Positions 45,796-53,836 are shown, counted from the first letter of the stretch. The stretch: DNA of 64,000 nucleotides from Bradyrhizobium ivorense (GCF_900696085.1 NZ_CAADFC020000004.1:372001-436000), one strand, 5' to 3'. Numbers and translations: made by a program. The notes: generated from the sequence alone by a model not told the origin.

Positions 45796-46581
45796 TCAGC
45801 TCCCGCTGAACGAATTATACCCCTGGTCTTCCCAGTAGCCGCCCTTGTACTCGTTGGTGACCTCCATCGAGATCACGTATTTCGGGTTCTTGAAGCCGAG
45901 CTTGGTCGGCACCCGGATCTTCATCGGGTAGCCGTAGGCGCGCGGCAAAATCTGGTCGGCGAATTTGAACGACATCTGGGTCTGCGGATGCAGCGCGCTC
46001 GGCATATCCAGCGGCGAATTGTAGCCGTCCTTGTCGGCGCACTGGAACCAGACGTATTTCGCCCGCGTGTCGGCGCCGACCAGCTTGAGGAAGTCGCGCA
46101 GCGGCGTGCCGGTCCAGCTGCCGATTGCGCTCCAGCCCTCGACGCAGATGTGCCGCGTCACCTGCTTGACCTGCGGCAGTTGATAGAGCTCGTCCAGCGT
46201 CCAGGATTTCTTGTTGTCGACCAGTCCGCGCACCTCCAGCTTCCACTCCTTGCCATCGATGTCAGGCGCGTCGTCGACATCGTAGTAGCCGTTGAACGGG
46301 AACGGCTTTGTGATCATGCTCTCCGGGAAGGTCGGCGCCAGTGCGTTCGGATTGAACATCCAGGCCTGCACCGCGTCGTTGAACTTGGAGACCTTCTTCA
46401 GCATCTCCTCGGCGGACGACGAGTCGAGCACGTCGCAGCCGGTCAGCAGCGTCAGCGCACCAAGGCTCGCGCCTGTCGTCAGAAAACGGCGGCGCGTCGG
46501 ATCCGGCATGACCTTCACGGCATCGCGGACCAGCAATTTCTTATCGACGCCGGGGATCAGCAATTTGCGGAGGCGGCCCAT
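45796..46581 (-). CDS. YedY/MsrP-like molybdopterin-dependent oxidoreductase
   Basis: 261 residues of the sulfite oxidase/YedY fold. The molybdenum cysteine is in RHICVEGWSAIGSWTG (about residue 145). Other blocks are WKLEVRGLVDNKKSWTLDEL, WFQCADKDGYNSPLDM and YGYPMKIRVPTKLGFKNPK. The N-terminus has a twin-arginine motif (DPTRRRFLTTGAS) with a lipobox-like LLTGC just after, so it may be a Tat-exported lipoprotein. Homologues reduce methionine sulfoxide in periplasmic proteins. It is shorter than E. coli MsrP (about 330). The cytochrome b partner gene lies 13 bp upstream, forming an operon. Confidence 0.85.
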   Translation of the reverse strand: MGRLRKLLIPGVDKKLLVRDAVKVMPDPTRRRFLTTGASLGALTLLTGCDVLDSSSAEEMLKKVSKFNDAVQAWMFNPNALAPTFPESMITKPFPFNGYYDVDDAPDIDGKEWKLEVRGLVDNKKSWTLDELYQLPQVKQVTRHICVEGWSAIGSWTGTPLRDFLKLVGADTRAKYVWFQCADKDGYNSPLDMPSALHPQTQMSFKFADQILPRAYGYPMKIRVPTKLGFKNPKYVISMEVTNEYKGGYWEDQGYNSFSGS

Positions 46582-46594
46582 GGCAATTCTCCCT

Positions 46595-47227
46595 TTAGCG
46601 ACCGATGATCATGGCGCGCAGGCTCTTCGGCACCAGCACCGCGAGCGCGACATGGATCACGAGGAACGCGACGATCAGCGCCATGCAGGTGAAGTGGACG
46701 TAGCGCGCGAAGTCATAGCCGCCGAACAGCGTCACCAGCCAATGCAATTGCACCGGCTTCCACATCGACAGGCCGGACAGCACGATGACGACACCGACCA
46801 CGATGATGCCGGCATAGAGCAGCTTCTGCACCGAATTGTATTTGCTGAGATCGGCGTGCGACAACTTGAAGGTCAGCGCCGCCTTGGTGTCGGAGATCAC
46901 GCCGCCGGGGGTGATCGGCAGCAGCTTCTTGCGGAAGCGGCCGGTAGCGAGACCGAGTGCCAGGTAGATCAGGCCATTGACCATCAACAGCCACATCGCG
47001 GCGAAGTGCCACAGCAGCGCGCCACCAAGCCAGCCGCCTAGCGTGATGCTGCGCGAGAAGCTGAAATTGAACAGTGGCGAGGCGTTGTAGATCTGCCAGC
47101 CCGACATGATCATCAGGATCATCGCAAACGCATTGACCCAGTGCAGCACGCGGACCCAGGCGGGCTGGATCGCCTTCGTTGGTTTTGCGGTGTCTGCATG
47201 GTCGTCGCTGACGGCAAGACTCGACAT
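46595..47227 (-). CDS. Cytochrome b561-type membrane subunit of the molybdoenzyme
   Basis: 210 residues with four membrane helices and paired heme-ligand histidines: VRVLHWVNAFAMILMIMSGW in helix 1, LLWHFAAMWLLMV in helix 2, and YVHFTCMALIVAFLVIHVAL in helix 4. It matches the cytochrome b/b6 N-terminal (Ni,Fe-hydrogenase-type) family and would pass quinol electrons to the exported YedY-like protein encoded next. The first gene of the pair, it has a sigma-F-type promoter match 33-58 bp upstream. Confidence 0.85.
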   Translation of the reverse strand: MSSLAVSDDHADTAKPTKAIQPAWVRVLHWVNAFAMILMIMSGWQIYNASPLFNFSFSRSITLGGWLGGALLWHFAAMWLLMVNGLIYLALGLATGRFRKKLLPITPGGVISDTKAALTFKLSHADLSKYNSVQKLLYAGIIVVGVVIVLSGLSMWKPVQLHWLVTLFGGYDFARYVHFTCMALIVAFLVIHVALAVLVPKSLRAMIIGR

Positions 47228-47259
47228 GGGATTTCTCTGCTCGGGTCGTTACAGGTCTA

Positions 47260-47285
47260 TTCGCCGGGAAGTAGGGTTCCGTTAC
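47260..47285 (-). promoter_or_regulatory. Candidate ECF sigma-F (EcfF-type) promoter
   Basis: On the minus strand GTAACG, exactly 16 bp, CGAA. The Caulobacter sigma-F consensus is GTAACC-N16-CGAA, so only one base differs. It stands directly upstream of the cytochrome b/YedY-like operon, the class of operon controlled by such sigma factors. Confidence 0.6.
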
Positions 47286-47330
47286 ACGATCGCAGGCGAT
47301 CATTTTAGTCCACGGCCGCCTTTGGCGGTC

Positions 47331-47366
47331 ACAAAAATGCGAGCCGGGTGCAGGCCCCGGCTCGCT
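47331..47366 (-). terminator. Rho-independent terminator after the fasciclin gene
   Basis: Minus strand: GCGAGCCGGG and CCCGGCTCGC stems with a 7-nt loop, followed by ATTTTTG. It lies 43 bp beyond the fasciclin stop. Confidence 0.85.
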
Positions 47367-47408
47367 GTTTCGCGCGCCCCGTCGGGGACTAAACAGGGCG
47401 GTGAGGTG

Positions 47409-47960
47409 TTACGTCGCCGGCATCAGCACGGTGTCGACGACATGGATAACGCCGTTCGACTGGTTGACGTTCGAGATCGTCACCATCGAGGTGCCGCCCT
47501 TGGCGTCGACGATCCAGACCTTGCCGTCCTGCTTCTTCACGGTGAGTTCCTCGCCCTCGGCGGTCTTCAGCTTCTTGCCGTCGGTGAGGTCGGAGGCCTC
47601 GAGCTTGCCGGGCACCACATGGTAAGTGAGGATCTTGGTCAGCGTTCCCTTGTTCTCGGGCTTGACCAGATTGTCGACGGTTCCGGCCGGCAGCTTGCCG
47701 AACGCGGCGTTGGTCGGCGCGAACACCGTGAACGGGCCCTTGCCTTCCAGCGTGTTGACGAGGCCCGCGGCCTTCACCGCGGCGACCAGGGTGGTGTGGT
47801 CCTTCGAATTGACGGCGTTCTGGATGATGTTCTTGGACGGGAACATCGCGGCGCCGCCGACCATCACGGTCTTCTCCTCGGCGCGAGCGGGCGCAATGAC
47901 GGTGGCAGTGATCGCGAGCGCGCTGAAGGCGGCGGCGAGAATGGCAATACGCTTCGACAT
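47409..47960 (-). CDS. Exported fasciclin (FAS1) domain protein
   Basis: 183 residues. A signal peptide (MSKRIAILAAAFSALAITAT, cleavage near ARAEE) leads into a single FAS1 domain with H1 box GPFTVFAPTNAAFGKLP and H2 box ISNVNQSNGVIHVVDTVLMP. Secreted single-domain FAS1 proteins (MPB70-like, Nex18) act in adhesion or, in rhizobia, symbiosis. The ATG at 47960 has GGAGA 7 nt upstream; an in-frame alternative lies 15 bp earlier. It has its own terminator and lies next to the molybdoenzyme operon. Confidence 0.9.
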   Translation of the reverse strand: MSKRIAILAAAFSALAITATVIAPARAEEKTVMVGGAAMFPSKNIIQNAVNSKDHTTLVAAVKAAGLVNTLEGKGPFTVFAPTNAAFGKLPAGTVDNLVKPENKGTLTKILTYHVVPGKLEASDLTDGKKLKTAEGEELTVKKQDGKVWIVDAKGGTSMVTISNVNQSNGVIHVVDTVLMPAT

Positions 47961-48167
47961 GGTGTCGTCTCCCAATGGGTCAGCTGTCCGGCGGCTCTGC
48001 GCCGGTGATGAAGGGGCAACAACGGCGCGGGTGGTTGGTGAGTGCGTCGTCGTTGGCCCGAGCTACGGGAGGTTTTCCGGGCGGTTTCCGGAAATAATTC
48101 TTTGTGATTGCTGAAACCGGCGGGCGTGCATTGCGTACATCTCGCCGCCATGAGCTACGCGGCGTCC

Positions 48168-48298
48168 ACCTCCCCTTGAAAAGGGGAGGTCGCTTTGCTC
48201 GCCAGAGCAAAGCGGGTGGGGATCTGCTCTCACCGCATAGAGTATCGCCTGCGGCTGACCCCCATCCCGACCTTCCCCCTTTCAGGGGGAAGGAGAAG
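48168..48298 (-). repeat. Intergenic repeat family A, copy 3 (inverted)
   Basis: 131 bp, ACCTCCCCTTGAAAAGGGGA to CCCCCTTTCAGGGGGAAGG, in inverted orientation to the other three copies. It begins 24 bp after the SDR stop (reading the minus strand) and lies in the fasciclin upstream region. The rest of 47961-48321 has a weak ECF-like promoter match near 48080. Confidence 0.88.
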
Positions 48299-48321
48299 AG
48301 AGATCATCGCCCGTCGACGGC

Positions 48322-49083
48322 CTAATCCCGGTTCGCCGGCGTCTGGATGAAACCGCGGTTGTGGGTCGGGCTGATCAAAATCTCGTTCATGCAGACCCGC
48401 GCGGGCATGCTGGCGACGAAGGCGATGGTGCGGCCGCAATCTTCGGGCTGCAGCATCTTGGCCTGCTCGGCCTCGCTCGGCACCACCGGACGCAGCTTCA
48501 GGATCGGCGTTGCCACCTCGCCCGGCGACAGGCAGCAGGCGCGCAGGCCGTTGACGCATTCGTCCATGTTGAAGGAATGGGTCAGCGCCAGCACCGCGTG
48601 CTTGGTCGTGGTGTAGGCCGGGCCCGGCATCTTCGAGACATGGCGGCCGGCCCAGGACGCGACGTTGATGATGCAGCCGTCCTGCTGCTTGCGCATCGTC
48701 GGCAGCACCGCGCGCATGCAGTAGAGCACGCCGTTGAGGTTGATCTCGACCAGCCTATCCCAGCCTTCCAGCTCCATGTCGGCCCAACTCCGCTTCGGCA
48801 CGTTGATGCCGGCGCTGTTGACCAGGAGGTCGATGCGGCCGTGCCTGGCGACGATGGCCTCCGCCGCCTTGTTGACGTCGGCCTTGCTGCTGACGTCCAG
48901 CGGGATCGCCTCGGCCTTGCCGCCCTTCCTGGTGATGTTGGCCACCACGCGGTCGAGCTCTTCCCTGCGGCGGCCGGAGACCACCACCGTCCAGCCGTCC
49001 GCGGCGAGGAACTCGGCCCCGGATTCGCCGATCCCGCTGCCGCCGCCGGTGACCCAGGCCACGCGTTTCCCATTGTTTGTCAT
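48322..49083 (-). CDS. Short-chain dehydrogenase/reductase
   Basis: 253-residue classical SDR. The NAD(P) loop is VTGGGSGIG (about residues 11-19), LLVNSAGIN is the conserved NNAG variant, the catalytic Ser lies in INVASWAG, and YTTTKHA gives YxxxK. SPGEVATPI follows. An arginine pair after the second strand (SGRRREELD) suggests NADP preference. The substrate is unknown. It is divergent from matB with 87 bp between them, so possibly co-regulated. Confidence 0.9.
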   Translation of the reverse strand: MTNNGKRVAWVTGGGSGIGESGAEFLAADGWTVVVSGRRREELDRVVANITRKGGKAEAIPLDVSSKADVNKAAEAIVARHGRIDLLVNSAGINVPKRSWADMELEGWDRLVEINLNGVLYCMRAVLPTMRKQQDGCIINVASWAGRHVSKMPGPAYTTTKHAVLALTHSFNMDECVNGLRACCLSPGEVATPILKLRPVVPSEAEQAKMLQPEDCGRTIAFVASMPARVCMNEILISPTHNRGFIQTPANRD

Positions 49084-49170
49084 GCAATCTGTCTCCGTTG
49101 CTTTTTGAAGGGCGTTTTTGCTAATCCAGCCGGACTCTTACCGGCCCTTTCGCCCCTCACGGGATGTTGC

Positions 49171-50700
49171 ATGAACACGACCGCCAACGCCAACCTGTTT
49201 TCCCGCCTGTTCGACGGCCTCGACGACCCCGATCGGCTGGCGATCGAGCAACTCGACGGCAGCCGCATCTCCTATGGCGACCTGATCGCGCACGCCGGCC
49301 AGATGGCGAATGTGCTGGCGAGCCGCGGGGTGAAGCCGGGGGATCGCGTCGCGGCGCAGACCGAGAAATCGGTCTCCGGCCTCGTGCTGTATCTCGCCAC
49401 CGTGCGCGCCGGCGGCGTTTATTTGCCGCTCAATACCGCCTATACGCTCAACGAGCTCGAGTATTTCATCACCGACGCCGAGCCGACGGTGGTGGTCTGC
49501 GATCCCTCGAAGCTGGAGGGCATCAAGGCGATCGCCGCCAAGGTCGGCGCGAAAGTCGAGACGCTCGATCCGACCGGCAAGGGCTCGCTGACCGAAGCCG
49601 CCGACAAGGCGCCCACGGATTTTGCCACGGTGCCGCGCGGCAATGACGACCTCGCCGCGATCCTCTACACGTCCGGCACCACCGGCCGCTCCAAGGGCGC
49701 GATGCTGTCGCACGACAATCTGGCGTCGAATTCCTACTCGCTGGTCGACTACTGGCGCTTTACCGACAAGGACGTGCTGATCCACGCGCTGCCGATCTAT
49801 CATACCCACGGCCTGTTCGTGGCGAGCAACGTCACGCTGTTCGCGCGCGCCTCGATGATCTTCCTGCCGAAATTCGATCCGGACCTGATCATCAAGCTGA
49901 TGGCGCGCGCAACCGTGATGATGGGCGTGCCGACCTTCTACACCCGCCTGCTGCAAAATCCTGGCCTCAACAAGGACGCGACGAGGCATATGCGGCTGTT
50001 CATCTCGGGCTCCGCACCGCTGCTCGCCGACACCCACCGCGAATGGTCTGATCGCACCGGCCACGCCGTGCTGGAGCGCTACGGCATGACCGAAACCAAC
50101 ATGAACACGAGCAATCCCTATGACGGCGACCGCGTGCCCGGCGCGGTCGGCTTCGCGCTGCCCGGCGTCTCCGTGCGCGTCACCGACCCCGACACCGGCA
50201 AGCCGCTTGCGCCGGAGACCATCGGCATGATCGAAGTCAAGGGCCCGAACGTATTCAAGGGCTACTGGCGGATGCCGGAGAAGACGAAAGCCGAATTCCG
50301 CGGCGACGGATTCTTCATCACCGGCGACCTCGGCAAGATCGACGACAGGGGCTATGTCCACATCCTCGGCCGCGGCAAGGACCTCGTGATCTCGGGCGGC
50401 TTCAACGTCTACCCGAAGGAGATCGAGAGCGAGATCGACGCCATGCCCGGCGTGATCGAGTCGGCCGTGATCGGCGTGCCGCATGCCGATTTCGGCGAAG
50501 GCGTCACCGCGGTCGTGGTCCGCAGCAAGGGCGCCGATGTCAGCGAAGCCTCGGTGCTGCGGGCGCTCGATGGCCGGCTGGCCAAGTTCAAGATGCCGAA
50601 GCGCGTGTTCGTGGTCGACGAACTGCCGCGCAACGCGATGGGCAAGGTGCAGAAGAATATCTTGCGGGATATGTATAAGGATATCTATTCGAAGGCGTGA
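49171..50700 (+). CDS. matB: Malonyl-CoA synthetase (MatB-like acyl-CoA ligase)
   Basis: 509 residues of the AMP-forming acyl-CoA synthetase family, closest in pattern to MatB. The P-loop is YTSGTTGRSKGAMLSHDN (about 165-182). YGMTETNMNTSNPYDGDRVPG contains the MatB-typical Met-Thr-Asn-Pro region. Also seen are GDLGKIDDRGYVHILGRGKDLVIS and the catalytic Lys in RNAMGKVQK. MatB makes malonyl-CoA from malonate, ATP and CoA, supporting malonate use, a known rhizobial trait. The ATG at 49171 gives the normal length. No malonyl-CoA decarboxylase gene (matA) is in the window. Confidence 0.88.
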   Translation: MNTTANANLFSRLFDGLDDPDRLAIEQLDGSRISYGDLIAHAGQMANVLASRGVKPGDRVAAQTEKSVSGLVLYLATVRAGGVYLPLNTAYTLNELEYFITDAEPTVVVCDPSKLEGIKAIAAKVGAKVETLDPTGKGSLTEAADKAPTDFATVPRGNDDLAAILYTSGTTGRSKGAMLSHDNLASNSYSLVDYWRFTDKDVLIHALPIYHTHGLFVASNVTLFARASMIFLPKFDPDLIIKLMARATVMMGVPTFYTRLLQNPGLNKDATRHMRLFISGSAPLLADTHREWSDRTGHAVLERYGMTETNMNTSNPYDGDRVPGAVGFALPGVSVRVTDPDTGKPLAPETIGMIEVKGPNVFKGYWRMPEKTKAEFRGDGFFITGDLGKIDDRGYVHILGRGKDLVISGGFNVYPKEIESEIDAMPGVIESAVIGVPHADFGEGVTAVVVRSKGADVSEASVLRALDGRLAKFKMPKRVFVVDELPRNAMGKVQKNILRDMYKDIYSKA

Positions 50701-50724
50701 GAATAGGGACATTGTGGAGGGGCA

Positions 50725-51222
50725 ATGAACCAACAGCAAGCATCCAAGATCAACGATCACCTGCTTGATGCATTGGCGGCGATGCAAGATGCCGAGATGG
50801 CGATTGCAGGCCTTGGTAAAGCAGAGCGGCTCAACTTCGATCGCTCGCTTGCAGAAGTCATCGCAGATTTTCAGCAGAAGCTGCTTGAGCCGATCTACAG
50901 GCAGTATCCTGATCTGGAGCCGCCATTAATCGATGAAGAACCTCCCGAAGTGTGTAGCGAGCTCGCTTGGGACGAGGTGAAACTACCTTCACATGTGACC
51001 GAGAGCCGGCTCGACGAGATCATCTTCTCGCTGTTGACGCCGCGCTGGCAAAAGGTCGCAATGGTTTTGAGCCGAGGCGTGAAGCGCTGCGAAGCATTGG
51101 GATTGCCGAACGTCGATCACATGATGGCAGCACGTCTGCGATTCCTCTCCGAGGCTGACCTAATCGAAGGTATCGGCGATTTGCGGATGTGGGGGCATAG
51201 TGAAGTACGATTAAAGGACTAG
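50725..51222 (+). CDS. DUF3658-like protein, atypical composition
   Basis: 165 residues. The C-terminal 70 residues resemble the DUF3658 module: DEIIFSLLTPRWQKVAMVLSR, a middle helix, then IEGIGDLRMWGHSEVRLKD. The N-terminal helical half (NDHLLDALAAMQDAEMAI and following) is not recognised. An excellent GGAGG site fixes the start. GC content, by eye in the mid-50s, is clearly lower than the neighbours, suggesting later acquisition. It lies 24 bp after matB on the same strand and may ride on its transcript. Function is unknown. Confidence 0.7.
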   Translation: MNQQQASKINDHLLDALAAMQDAEMAIAGLGKAERLNFDRSLAEVIADFQQKLLEPIYRQYPDLEPPLIDEEPPEVCSELAWDEVKLPSHVTESRLDEIIFSLLTPRWQKVAMVLSRGVKRCEALGLPNVDHMMAARLRFLSEADLIEGIGDLRMWGHSEVRLKD

Positions 51223-51226
51223 ATCT

Positions 51227-51259
51227 GTAGCTCGGATGGAGCGAAGCGAAATCCGGGAG
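51227..51259. repeat. Repeat family D, left half
   Basis: GTAGCTCGGATGGAGCGAAG to AAATCCGGGA. It is the left arm; the right arm is at 51433-51470, with family A copy 4 between. Confidence 0.75.
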
Positions 51260-51290
51260 CGGTCGATAGCCGGCGCGACCTTCGCATTTT

Positions 51291-51421
51291 TCTTCCCGTT
51301 CCCCCTGAAAGGGGAAGATCGGGATGGGGATCAGCCGCAGGCGACGCTGCAAGCGGAGTGAGCAGATCCCCACCCGCTTTGCTCTAACGAGCAAAGCGAC
51401 CTCCCCTTTTCAAGGGGAGGT
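51291..51421 (+). repeat. Intergenic repeat family A, copy 4, nested in family D
   Basis: 131 bp, from TCTTCCCGTTCCCCCTGAAA to TTTTCAAGGGGAGG, flanked on both sides by the halves of a family D palindrome. Confidence 0.88.
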
Positions 51422-51432
51422 TAACAAATGGA

Positions 51433-51470
51433 CCGGTCCCGGATTGCGCTTCGGTGCATCCGGGCTGCGG
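51433..51470. repeat. Repeat family D, right half
   Basis: GTCCCGGATTGCGCTTCGGT to CGGGCTGCGGGCTAC. It ends 2 bp before the TauE stop codon. Confidence 0.75.
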
Positions 51471-51471
51471 G

Positions 51472-52332
51472 CTACGCGCCGTTCAACAGGCTGATCACGA
51501 AACGTCCGCCGACGATGAAGAGATACGCCCCGAACGCCATCTCCAGCGCGCGCTTCGACAGCGCGTGCGCGACCTTGACGCCGAGCGGCGCGGTGACCAG
51601 CGTGGTCGGCATCACCAGCAGCGCGCCGATCAGCGAGACATAGCCGAGCGCAAACGGCAGTTGCAGCGCGGCGATGTCGGGAAAGCGCGCCGCGGCCGGC
51701 CAGCCGGCATAGACATAGCCGAGCGCGCCGGGGATCGAGATCAGCACCGCCAGCGCCGACGACGTCGCGACCGCCTGGTGGATCGGTCGGCCGTAGAACG
51801 TCATCAAGAGGTTGGCGAACAGGCCGCCACCGATCCCCATCAGCGTCGACAGCAGGCCGACGAAGAAGCCGTAGACGCGCATCAGAACGCCTTTCGGCAC
51901 GTCGTCGCCGAGCTTCCAGGTGTCGCGCGCCAGCAGCAGCCGCGCGGCGGCCGACCACGCCACCATCACGAACACGATCTTGAACAGCCGCTCCGGCGCG
52001 AAGCGCGCGGTGACGCTGCCGGCGGCGACGCCGAGCAGGATCGGCAGCCACCAGCGCTTGAGAATCGTCATGTCGACCGCACCGCGGCGATAATGGGCGC
52101 GGAACGAGCTCAGCGAGGTCGGGATGATGATCGCGAGCGAAGTGCCGATGCAGAGCGGCATCCGCACCTCGAGCGGGACACCGGCGAGGCGGAAGCATTC
52201 GTAAAGCACCGGCACCAGGATGGCGCCGCCGCCGATCCCGAACAGGCCGGCGAGAAAGCCGGACAGCGCGCCGACCGCAACCAGCAACAGCGCGAGCTCG
52301 ACCAGCTCGGCGACATCAAGTCCAGCCATCAT
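51472..52332 (-). CDS. TauE/SafE family anion exporter
   Basis: 286 residues with eight to nine hydrophobic segments and the duplicated TauE/SafE glycine motifs: GALSGFLAGLFGIGGGAILVP in the first half and GLLSTLMGIGGGLFANLLM in the second. It probably exports sulfite, sulfoacetate or another organosulfonate. It begins 5 bp after the small membrane gene and both face away from a LysR gene. Two adjacent ATGs (52332, 52329) are possible starts. Its 3' end meets the nested repeats. Confidence 0.9.
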   Translation of the reverse strand: MMAGLDVAELVELALLLVAVGALSGFLAGLFGIGGGAILVPVLYECFRLAGVPLEVRMPLCIGTSLAIIIPTSLSSFRAHYRRGAVDMTILKRWWLPILLGVAAGSVTARFAPERLFKIVFVMVAWSAAARLLLARDTWKLGDDVPKGVLMRVYGFFVGLLSTLMGIGGGLFANLLMTFYGRPIHQAVATSSALAVLISIPGALGYVYAGWPAAARFPDIAALQLPFALGYVSLIGALLVMPTTLVTAPLGVKVAHALSKRALEMAFGAYLFIVGGRFVISLLNGA

Positions 52333-52337
52333 TCAAT

Positions 52338-52583
52338 TCATTCCTGCCCAGGCCCGCCTGCGTCGGCGCGATCCGCCAACCACAACATGACCATCGCCGC
52401 CACCGGAGCAGCGCCCGCGATCAAGGCAAAGCTGAGTGAGGCCGAGTGCGCTGCGCCCTGCAGCAGCAGCGCCAGCACGTCGATTAGCAATCCGGCGCAA
52501 GAGAAGACAAGCAGGTTGGCCGGCTCGTCGATGCTTGCGCGGCGGCGTTCGATGGAATCGGGGTAACTGGAAATCGAGGCCAT
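52338..52583 (-). CDS. Small two-span membrane protein upstream of TauE
   Basis: 81 residues. A charged N-terminus (SISSYPDSIERRRASIDEPA) leads into two hydrophobic spans (LLVFSCAGLLIDVLALLLQG and FALIAGAAPVAAMVMLWLA) and a short acidic end. A GAGGAG site 6 nt before ATG supports translation. It sits 5 bp before tauE and likely is cotranscribed. No family recognised; it may be an accessory subunit. Confidence 0.6.
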   Translation of the reverse strand: MASISSYPDSIERRRASIDEPANLLVFSCAGLLIDVLALLLQGAAHSASLSFALIAGAAPVAAMVMLWLADRADAGGPGQE

Positions 52584-52681
52584 TGCCGGCTCCTCGGATC
52601 ATTGAAAACGGCAGGCTAGACCCTTCTCCTTTGCGGGAGTATCACTTCAGCTCGATAGGGTCTCTTGCGTAATTCGGAAGG

Positions 52682-53635
52682 ATGGCCGTGGATCAACTCG
52701 CCGCCATGTCGACCTTCGTGCGGGTGGTCGAGGCCGGCAGCCTGTCGGCGGCCGCACGAGCGATTCCGAGTTCGCTGACTTCGGTCAGCCGGCAGATTGC
52801 GGCGCTGGAGCAGCATTTCGGGACACCGCTGCTGCTGCGCACCACCCGTCAGCTCGCGCTGACCGACGACGGCCGGCTGCTCTATGAGCGCGCCAAATCG
52901 ATCATCGGCGAGGTCAAGGAAATCGAAGCCGCACTGGCGCGCGATCCTCGGCAGCCGTCGGGACGGCTACGGGTGAGCTCCCCGAGCCTGCTCGGGCGGC
53001 TGGTGATCGCGCCGATGCTGACCGAATTCCTGCGGCGCCAGCCTGCGCTTTCCGTCGACCTTCTGCTGGTCGATCGCGCGGTCGACATGGTCGAGGAGGA
53101 CATCCATCTCGCTGTCCGAATCGGCCGCCTCAGCGATTCGCAACTGATCGCGCGCCGGCTTGCCGACATCCGCATGATCACCTGCGCGTCGCCGGATTAT
53201 CTGGCGCGCCGCGGCGAGCCGCGAACGCCGCACGATCTCACCTCGCATGACTGCCTGGTGTTCTCGGATGCGCCGGGCAGCGCCGAATGGCGCTTTGCCG
53301 ACGGCAGCAGGACGGGTCGCAAATTCCGCATATCCGGTCGGCTCTGGATGAATAGCCTCGAGGCCCTGGTCGGCGCCGCCAGGGACGGCGCGGGGATCGT
53401 GCGGGCGCCGTCGTGGCAGGTGGAGCACGATCTCGCCGCCGGCCGGCTGCAACGGCTGCTGATCGATCACGAGCCGGCGCCGACCCCGCTGCATCTGATG
53501 CTGCAGCCGTCGCGCCTGGCATCGCCTAAGGTCAGGGCATTTGTCGATTATCTGGTCGAGCGATGGCGCCGCATCGACGCCTTCAGCGCGCCGCCAGACG
53601 CGACGCGACGGGTCGATTCTCATTCTGACACATAG
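52682..53635 (+). CDS. LysR-type transcriptional regulator, CrgA/AaeR-like group
   Basis: 317 residues. The winged HTH (about 5-64) shows MSTFVRVVEAGSLSAAARA and SLTSVSRQIAALEQHFGTPLL. The effector domain starts GRLRVSSPSLLGRLVIAPML and includes DIHLAVRIGRLSDSQLIAR, typical of the large CrgA-like group. It is divergent from the small membrane protein/tauE pair with 98 bp between them, so it probably regulates them. A GGAAGG site precedes ATG at 52682. Confidence 0.9.
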   Translation: MAVDQLAAMSTFVRVVEAGSLSAAARAIPSSLTSVSRQIAALEQHFGTPLLLRTTRQLALTDDGRLLYERAKSIIGEVKEIEAALARDPRQPSGRLRVSSPSLLGRLVIAPMLTEFLRRQPALSVDLLLVDRAVDMVEEDIHLAVRIGRLSDSQLIARRLADIRMITCASPDYLARRGEPRTPHDLTSHDCLVFSDAPGSAEWRFADGSRTGRKFRISGRLWMNSLEALVGAARDGAGIVRAPSWQVEHDLAAGRLQRLLIDHEPAPTPLHLMLQPSRLASPKVRAFVDYLVERWRRIDAFSAPPDATRRVDSHSDT

Positions 53636-53663
53636 ATTCAATTCTTGGTTCACGCGACATGGC

Positions 53664-53679
53664 GTCTGGTATACCAGAC
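53664..53679. promoter_or_regulatory. Perfect 16-bp palindrome, GntR/FadR-type operator candidate
   Basis: GTCTGGTATACCAGAC, perfectly symmetrical, with the TGGTATACCA core typical of FCD-type GntR operators. It is 28 bp after the LysR stop and 157 bp upstream of sdhC. Confidence 0.4.
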
Positions 53680-53745
53680 TGCGGATCAACCAGAATTCGG
53701 CTGCGCTAGTAATGAACTTCGGTTCGAACGAAGGCTAATTGGCCG

Positions 53746-53774
53746 TTGCGCGGCGTGGTGCGACTCCGTAAATA
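53746..53774 (+). promoter_or_regulatory. Candidate sigma-70-type promoter of sdhCDAB
   Basis: TTGCGC, 17 bp, TAAATA, giving a leader of about 55 nt to sdhC. Pattern match only. Confidence 0.35.
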
Positions 53775-53836
53775 GAATTCATCTACCGCGTTCCCCGATG
53801 GGCCGGCCGCGGTCCCTCACACCATGAAGCCCGCCG

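Noticed and set aside
48361..49170. Open frame antisense to the SDR, continuous with matB
   Set aside because: It is an accidental upstream extension of the matB frame; MatB length and N-terminus fit ATG 49171.
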